From contig CP136063.1 in the NCBI GenBank assembly GCA_032622095.1, forward strand, positions 144,419,950 through 144,483,949: a stretch of DNA of 64,000 nucleotides. The letters are read 5' to 3'. Both the position numbers and the translations under genes were made by a program. Shown one piece after another: positions 57,986 to 64,000 of this stretch; positions within the stretch are counted from its first letter, which is position 1, and every line of letters begins with the position of its first letter. The stretch comes from Siphonodentalium dalli (Eukaryota > Mollusca > Scaphopoda > Gadilida > Siphonodentaliidae). The notes under the pieces were generated by a model. The model was not told where the DNA came from. It searched no databases and saw only the letters and a list, made by a program, of their open reading frames with translations.

Positions 57986-58449
57986 GGAAGCCTATTAGGG
58001 TCACTTGCTAATGGCGCTTTCGGCGCGCGTGGAAAGCGACAAAAAGTGCGCCATTAGTAACGCGCCGAAAGCGACAAAAAGTGCGCCATTAGCGCATGTT
58101 TCGGCGCGCGACGAAAGCGCCACAAGCGACAAAATGTGCGCCGTAATGGCGCACATGTTGTCGCTTTCGGCGCGCCCAAACATGCGCTAACGGCGCACTT
58201 TTTGTCGCTTGTGTCGCTTTCGGCGCGTGCCGAAAGCGACAAAAAGTGTGCTATTAGCGCATGTTTTGGCGCGCGCCGAAAGCGACAAAAAGTGCGCCGT
58301 TATGACGCACATTTTGTCGTTTTCAGCGCGCCGAAACATGCGCTAATATAGCACATTTTGTCGCTTTCGGCGCGTTACTAATGGCGCACATTTTGTCGCT
58401 TTCGGCGTGCGCCGAAAGCGCCATTAGCAAGTGGCCCTAATAGGATTCC
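57986..58449. mobile_element. GC-rich compound foldback element
   Basis: Outer ends are GGAAGCCTATTAGGG and CCCTAATAGGATTCC, continuing as TCACTTGCTAATGGCGCTTT and its complement. Inside, the words CGAAAGCGACAAAAAGTGCG, GCGCATGTTT and GGCGCGCG occur many times in both orientations, so nearly every part can pair with several others. It is strongly CpG-rich in an AT-rich intron and non-coding; the open frames through it are low-complexity. Confidence 0.85.
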
Positions 58450-58577
58450 ATACTGATGATACAAGTACATGGTTCCCATTAATTAATGTATATACAATGA
58501 TCAGATACTAAAATTGTTCATTTAACGTTCACTAAAGCTAGGCCTAAGGCTTAACATTCACCCAGTGAGCAAAACAT
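58450..58577. other. Short spacer
   Basis: Intron sequence between the foldback element and IR4. Nothing recognised. Confidence 0.3.
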
Positions 58578-61500
58578 CACACGGCACAATCGTTTTAACG
58601 ATTCTACGACCAATTTCACGATACTGTGGCTTGACAACCACGGTGCTACGGCAGTTTAACGATTCTACGACCTTATTATACGTGATATTTTATGACAAAC
58701 TTAGATATAGGAGCCTTTTATTGAATTTGGACGACAAAAGTGGGCTTCTTGTTTTCGTTGTATGGAGTAGACGTTACAGGTCCACCAGGTTGACTCACGG
58801 AATACATACGTGGCTCAGGCAGAGGCGGACTGGGCCAAAAAACCGGCCCGGGAAATTAATATAATACCGGCCCATCTGTTTGGGGGGCGTCCACAGTCCA
58901 CCTTGGGAAATTCCTACTGCACCCCCTCCCCCCCCCCCCCCCCCCCATGAATCAGATGCAGACCAAATACATGTTTTTGCATAATTCCATTTGCACCTCT
59001 GGTCTAATATCCTATACATTCATAAACCATGGTTCTATATATTCCCGGTATGAGACCATTCAGATATTTTTACCTGAAAAATTGCATAAATTCTAACATC
59101 TAGCGGTCTAACTCCAGACAAATGCACACGGCTACGGACAAGAGACCAGGACGCACCGCGGGGTGAAAAAAAATTGAAAACTATACAAGAAAATCGCGAA
59201 TCCTAGCATCTGGACTGACATCAACTGAAGCGTTCCTATTTTCTTGTAAATTTCAATTGGGGGAGGGTCCGGGAGGGGTGCGTGAGAATTTTTTGGCAAT
59301 TTACAGCTGGGAGTTACCGTTAAAATCTCGAGATTAATGGGGTCTTTACGTGGTGTTATATGATGCCGACAAGTTCATTTAATGTCAAAATTACGATTAG
59401 CCAATTCGGCTGGTTAAACAACACATGTGGCGGCCCACGTCCGGAATTTTCCCGGTCTCCCGATCGGCCATGTAGTCCGCCTCTGCCCTCATGAATTTAT
59501 GTGAGAAGAGTACCATCTTATTGGATACACGGCTGGTTAAACAACACATGTGGCGGCCCACGTCGGTTTCATTTGCAGCCCAACCACATATACCCCCCCC
59601 CCCAAACCGTAAAAAAAACCCTCGGATTCTCGCTCGATAGAAAATCACGTGGAATCATAATTTTTCCGGCCTCCGGCCCATCGGGAAATTTCCCGGTCTC
59701 CCGATCGGCCAGTCCACCTCTGCGTGGCTGAGATGTATACATAAAATGAGCCACAATCGGCTCGGTCAAATCGGGACCATCAGATCAAACCACGAACCGA
59801 TCGCTAAAAGTCATTTCTTGGGCTACAAGGGGACAATAACAGTGCGAAAATTAACATCCAACGTAAGCTTTGATAAGCATAAATGTAGGATTTGTCAAAT
59901 TCATACCTCAATTGAGGCAATATTCGATTAAACTCACACAGAAATGCAGTAACAATGTTAACTATTTGGCAACGCCCCGGGTTCGACCATGACAACACGA
60001 TTGTGCGACTCGTTGAATTGTAATTTTCATTTGTATACGACGTATCTGACACTGATCGGGCAGCTTAGTTCTGCATTAAGTCCTTGTATGCTGCATCAAT
60101 AATATTAGGCACCGTACCTTCGTTGTAATGAACAGATCATGGATTCAATGCAGTACTGTGTCTATACTGATCCCCACATGTGATACCATAGAGACCAAGT
60201 CACATAAGAGATGTCCACCTGTCACTAACCCAGCATTATGACATTTGAACATGATCAAATGTTTTTTTCTATATAATTATTATCGATACTATATCGTTGT
60301 TATTACCGGGAATTTGTTGAAAATAACGTGCAGTAGCCCTTTAACGTAAGCATTTTAACAAGTAAATATATAACCGGTATAGGGTCGATTTTCGACAGAA
60401 AAGGATATTCTATAATAATTTATTTATTTGTGATTAAAATGTAGTTATCTAAAATATAATTCCTTCGCAGTCAATATTTGCCTCAAGATATGACATTTCT
60501 ATGACATTTATTTCCACTCTCAACTTCCCACGATGTAAATTTGTAAACTCATTTGTAGTATGCACACTGGTCATGTCTACCACAATACATATATTACCCA
60601 CCAAAACACCCCATGTTAATAATATACCGGCAAATTAACGTCCGAGCCGGGGGGGGGGGGGGGGTCATACACCCAGATGTGTATAGGGTTTTTTTTTTGC
60701 CAAGTGTTCTACTATTTTATTTTTTTATACGTTTTTACTGCATGTTTTCTGGTATCCATCCTTTTTATTTTTATCTTTAAAAAAATGTTGCTTATTATTT
60801 TCAGTTTCAGGTTTCAGTTGTCAGAATGCTGGTTTAGTGATAGGTGGACATCTCTTATGTGACTTGGTCTCTATGTATATGGCATCACATGTGGGGATCA
60901 GTATATACACATGCAGTACTGCATTGAATCCATGATATGTTCATTACAACATTATATTACATTATATATAACATTATTGATGCATCATACATGGGCTTAA
61001 TGCAGAACTAAGCTACCAGATCAGTGTCAGATACGTCGTATACAAATGAAAATTACCGTTCAACGAGTCGTACAATCGTCGTTGTCATGGTCGAACCCGG
61101 GGTGTTGCCAAATAGTTGACATTGTTACTGCATTTCTGTGTGAGATTAATCGAATTTGCGTCAATTGATGTACGAATTTGACAAATCCTAAATTTATGCT
61201 TATCAAAGATTACGTTGGATGTTAATTTTCGCACTGCTATTGACCCCTTGTAGCCCAAGAAATGACTTTCAGCGATCGGTTCGTGGTTTGATCTGATGGT
61301 CCCGATTTGACCGAGCCGATTGTGACTCATTTTATGTATACATCTCAACCCCGTATGTATTCCGTGAGTCAACCTGGTGGACCTGCAAAGTCTACTCTAT
61401 ACAATGAAAATAAGAAGCCAACTTTTGTCGTCCCAATTCAGTAAAAAGCGCCTGTATCTAAGTTTATCATAAAATATCACGTATAATAAGGTCGTAGAAT

Positions 61501-61586
61501 CGTTAAACTGCCGTATAGCACCGTAGTTGTCAAGCCGCAGAATCGTGAAATCGGTCGTAGAATCGTCAAAACGATTGTGCCGTGTG
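58578..61586. repeat. 3-kb inverted repeat (IR4) in a xylose isomerase intron
   Basis: Left arm 58578-60247 and right arm 60806-61586. Outer CACACGGCACAATCGTTTT pairs with its complement at 61586; CCACGAACCGATCGCTAAAA at 59790 mirrors 61270; CACATAAGAGATGTCCACCT at 60202 mirrors 60850. The left arm is interrupted by a 906-bp insert. The centre holds a partial copy of the 24404 MITE (60262-60345), a GC-poor stretch and a G-run at 60649-60663. Confidence 0.82.
58818..59723. mobile_element. hAT-like insertion with 8-bp duplication
   Basis: 906 bp starting GGCAGAGGCGGACTGG and ending CCAGTCCACCTCTGC. It is flanked by GTGGCTCA (58810-58817) and GTGGCTGA (59724-59731), an 8-bp target duplication with one mismatch. 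The uninterrupted right arm of IR4 (about 61345-61360, complement) has a single related octamer at this place. Eight-base duplications and short CAGNGG-type ends fit hAT; no transposase is present. A 110-bp stretch (GGCTGGTTAAACAACACATG, GGCGGCCCACGTC) occurs twice, at 59408 and 59530. Confidence 0.75.
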
Positions 61587-61849
61587 AACATATCACCGTT
61601 TTGTCGCGCTGAGTCGAAGATACCATGAATCGCCTGTGTCGGCCACAAAGGAATATACAGTATAGAATCAATTGGTCAGTGTGATAATCATTATTCGATC
61701 ATTCATGGTCTATACATTACATTGCGGAGCATACAAGACACTGAACTTGTTTTACTCAAGGGTACATCAATGGTTGTAGAATTTTTCTACAATATAAAGA
61801 TACGGATGGCCTTGTATATCACTATTCACTAAAGTGAGCTTGATATTAC
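61587..61849. other. Short intron segment, nothing recognised
   Basis: Lies between IR4 and the donor of the next xylose isomerase exon. Confidence 0.35.
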
Positions 61850-61955
61850 CTTCATAACAAGGGTCGCGTTCTTGACGTCCATAGGAAACTGGTCGGTGTC
61901 CCAGCCCAGATCGGGAGACCCTGTGTTCGAATCGATCGATCCAAGAGCCCCGAAT
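61850..61955 (-). CDS. Xylose isomerase, internal exon (metal-binding D, DTD region)
   Basis: 106 nt: one base completes the preceding codon, then 35 codons, [37 protein letters not shown]-x-(I/V)-D-x-N and GWDTDQF are diagnostic of class II xylose isomerase; the three Asp are metal ligands, equivalent to Asp296, Asp307 and Asp309 of the Thermotoga enzyme. The enzyme interconverts D-xylose and D-xylulose (and glucose/fructose) as a metal-dependent TIM barrel. Acceptor CCTTGCAG, donor AAG/GTAATA. Preceding exons should lie beyond 64000. The five exons here encode about 150 C-terminal residues of a protein usually 440-480 long. Confidence 0.95.
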
Positions 61956-62640
61956 CTGCAAGGACATGTGAGTGATAATTACAATTTAATTTTCTGTTTC
62001 GACAGACCCACCATTCAATTCAGGTTATAGCTAAAATTCCATAACTTGATTCCAGTCCCCCATATGAAACAAATTTGTTGGTACAAGTACGATGGTGAAT
62101 GTACCCAGATCATTTGGGCATTTTACAAGGGCACCATCCTCGTGTATATCCATGGTGCAGGTACCCATGTATATCTTGGTATCAACAAAAATAAAGCCTT
62201 GTAGCTGTACCCAAGTTTACCCAGGTCATTTTGACATTTAAGAGGGTACTATACCCACATGTGTACCATGTGCAAGTATATACCAAAGTAAACCCTCGTA
62301 CCTGTACCCAAGGTAAACTGAGTTTACCCGTTTCATTTGGGAATTTTACAAGACTACTGTACCCATATATACCGTGGTGTAAGTGCCCAAGTATCTACCA
62401 AACTACTTTACCATTTAATTTGAGACAACAGGTTGGGGGTAAATAATGGTACATGTGATTACATAAGGTCTTCAAAATTTTCTTGACTTAGCCGTCTTAT
62501 AACAATAGTCTTGTTACATTCTGTTAACTTTTGAGTATGAAACCGGTACATTTGTTTTTGCACAGATTAACTAATACAATATGATTTTCTTCTCACAAAA
62601 AGACCAGAAAACAAATCAACTGCGTAATGTGCTATTGTGA
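61956..62640. repeat. Intron with decayed 130-bp tandem units
   Basis: 62076-62410 holds about three diverged units with GTACCCA-GTTTACCCAGGTCATTT, CATTTAAGAGG-type and TATACC-TGGTG blocks. The rest is plain AT-rich intron. Confidence 0.55.
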
Positions 62641-62725
62641 AGTATCCTGGCACTACCATGATACATTATCCTGGTACTACCATGGTACAATACCATGGTA
62701 ATACCGTGGTATTACCATGGTTCGT
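62640..62725. repeat. CCATGGTA-rich palindromic cluster
   Basis: Repeats of CTGGTACTACCATGGTAC type end in a palindrome, CCATGGTAATAC/GTATTACCATGG, at 62692-62720. Confidence 0.7.
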
Positions 62726-63570
62726 TTCTATATGTCAAAGGGACCATTGTCGGTCCAGATAGATGTCAAAGTCGCGGACCAAGGTGTCACTAAAAGCGGA
62801 TCTTCTGCATGTGTAGTAAATATGCGTAGCACTTAAGGAGTTCTGATGAGTTTTCGCGTATTTGTAAGTATATCTGATACTGATCAATTGAACTGAGAAT
62901 GTTATCTGAAATATGAATCCATAACATGTTCGAAATATTGTGTACATATCTATTATGAATGGATTTTAATTGAAATTAATTGAACATCCATCTCAGCATT
63001 CAAATTTGCGATTTCAAATGAATGAATGATAACGTGATGCCTTGATCACACGCATGTGAACGATGTCGTTCGTATGCATGCAGCTAGTCGGATATTCGTT
63101 TTGTATTAACATACTTTGGGTTTGTATATAGACCACACATGCAGGACGAAACGCTACGAAATATCAACGATTTGATATAATCATGCTATTTTACAGACAT
63201 TATGACTCGTTCCCACTCGAGTAGACCGTTACACGACAATGAAACCGACTCATCTTATCGAATATAGAGATATAATATAGCTACAAATTATACAATGTCT
63301 GGCTTTTCAAGAGTCATCAGATAATATTGTGACGATTCTATTTTAACCCTAAACATCCATACACATATGATCATAATGTATTATGTGTGGCACACTTGTG
63401 TGCCTTCTCATCTGGATTGTCGATGGGCCTGTCACCTCTTTATTGTGTCTGTGTAACTATGTGGTCAGCGTGGGCTTACCAAGCTACAACGCCACGTATA
63501 AACAAATTCAGACTCAGAAAGGATTCTCCAATCGCCGGACGTGTTCGGTATGACCACTTAATGCGCATAA
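62726..63570. other. Intron stretch, nothing recognised
   Basis: No exon of xylose isomerase was found here on the - strand, and no repeat was recognised. Confidence 0.35.
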
Positions 63571-63921
63571 GATTGTCCACTTATAAATGGACAATCGGTA
63601 CCTAAAATGGTCATTAATAAATGGACAATCCGACCACGCGTGGCACGCTCTTTAAAAACACTTCTTCGAATATTTCCGTTATTTCGTCAACAACTCTTCT
63701 TCAAATCTCTCCGTTATTTCGTCAAAAACACTTCTTCTCATACAAATCACCGTTATTTAGCAAATTAACATTATTTATAGAGTTATTGCCCTTCATGCAG
63801 GATTAACAAAACATGTCTTCATTTAGTGGACAATCCCAAGCTCGCGTGCCACGCGTGGTTGGATTGTCCATTTATTAATGACCATTTTAGGTACCGATTG
63901 TCCAATTATAAGTGGACAATC
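63571..63921. mobile_element. Compound MITE with about 80-bp inverted ends
   Basis: Left GATTGTCCACTTATAAATGG...GGTACCTAAAATGGTCATTA pairs with the complement at 63842-63921. Each end contains its own small hairpin (ATTGTCC...GGACAAT). The interior has a duplicated CTTCTTC...TCCGTTATTTCGTCAA unit. Non-coding. Confidence 0.85.
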
Positions 63922-64000
63922 CTTGAAGAATTGCCTGGTATGACACAGTATAAATATTAATACACAATACATACATGTACTTACATATATAATCGTGCAC

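Noticed and set aside
58005-58351. Overlapping open frames with ALSARVESDKK-type repeats
   Set aside because: Produced by the repeated words of the foldback element in both orientations.
61905-61940. tRNA B-box-like GTTCGAATC
   Set aside because: It lies inside a well-supported xylose isomerase exon and has no matching A box or cloverleaf.

Overview
This is an AT-rich eukaryotic window with split genes, conventional GT/AG introns and very dense repeats. The two recognisable genes are animal-type. The repeat style (hairpin-headed elements followed by runs of TCCG/GTCC and about 160-bp tandem cores carrying GAGTTATGGCCC) is what I would expect of a mollusc, most likely a bivalve. That assignment is inference; no species is claimed.

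Two real genes are visible, converging in 3' ends. On the + strand, the last four coding exons of a uridine-cytidine kinase-like 1 gene (UCKL1, UPRT-like domain) lie at 4307-4429, 6555-6720, 7498-7596 and 19325-19371; its 5' exons are outside the window. On the - strand, the last five coding exons of a xylose isomerase gene lie, in transcription order, at 61955-61850, 57802-57700, 57201-57116, 51808-51734 and 49350-49267; its N-terminal exons are beyond the right edge. All reading phases join, and the four metal-binding aspartates of the C-terminal half are present. Smaller coding-like pieces are a THAP-type zinc finger fragment (11571-11735, -), a GC-rich orphan reading frame (30438-31127, +), a coding-like segment in the loop of a 5-kb inverted repeat (36070-36480, -) and the 3' end of a LINE (49541-50515, +).

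Layout: 1-4.3 kb, intron sequence with a satellite-core element and two small MITEs. 4.3-19.4 kb, UCKL1 exons separated by satellite-core elements, foldback MITEs, a 241-bp tandem array, a near-perfect 60-bp palindrome and a pogo-like element. 20-33.6 kb, an intergenic repeat field: a 1.8-kb palindrome, a 2.7-kb satellite-core element inserted into an older repeat, and the GC-rich insert. 33.7-38.7 kb, a 5-kb inverted repeat. 38.8-47.5 kb, a composite repeat unit present two to three times in tandem, one copy split by a solo LTR, with a 2.4-kb TIR element between copies. 48.9-62 kb, the xylose isomerase gene, whose introns hold a LINE fragment, a 4.8-kb inverted repeat containing a reversed satellite-core element, a GC-rich foldback cluster and a 3-kb inverted repeat split by a hAT-like insert. 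62-64 kb, minor repeats and a compound MITE.

The most interesting material is in the repeats. Several unrelated hairpin-headed families share one architecture; at least three families carry many near-consensus YY1-type sites (AAGATGGCGGC); and several nested insertions can be dated relative to each other because an uninterrupted copy survives in the window.
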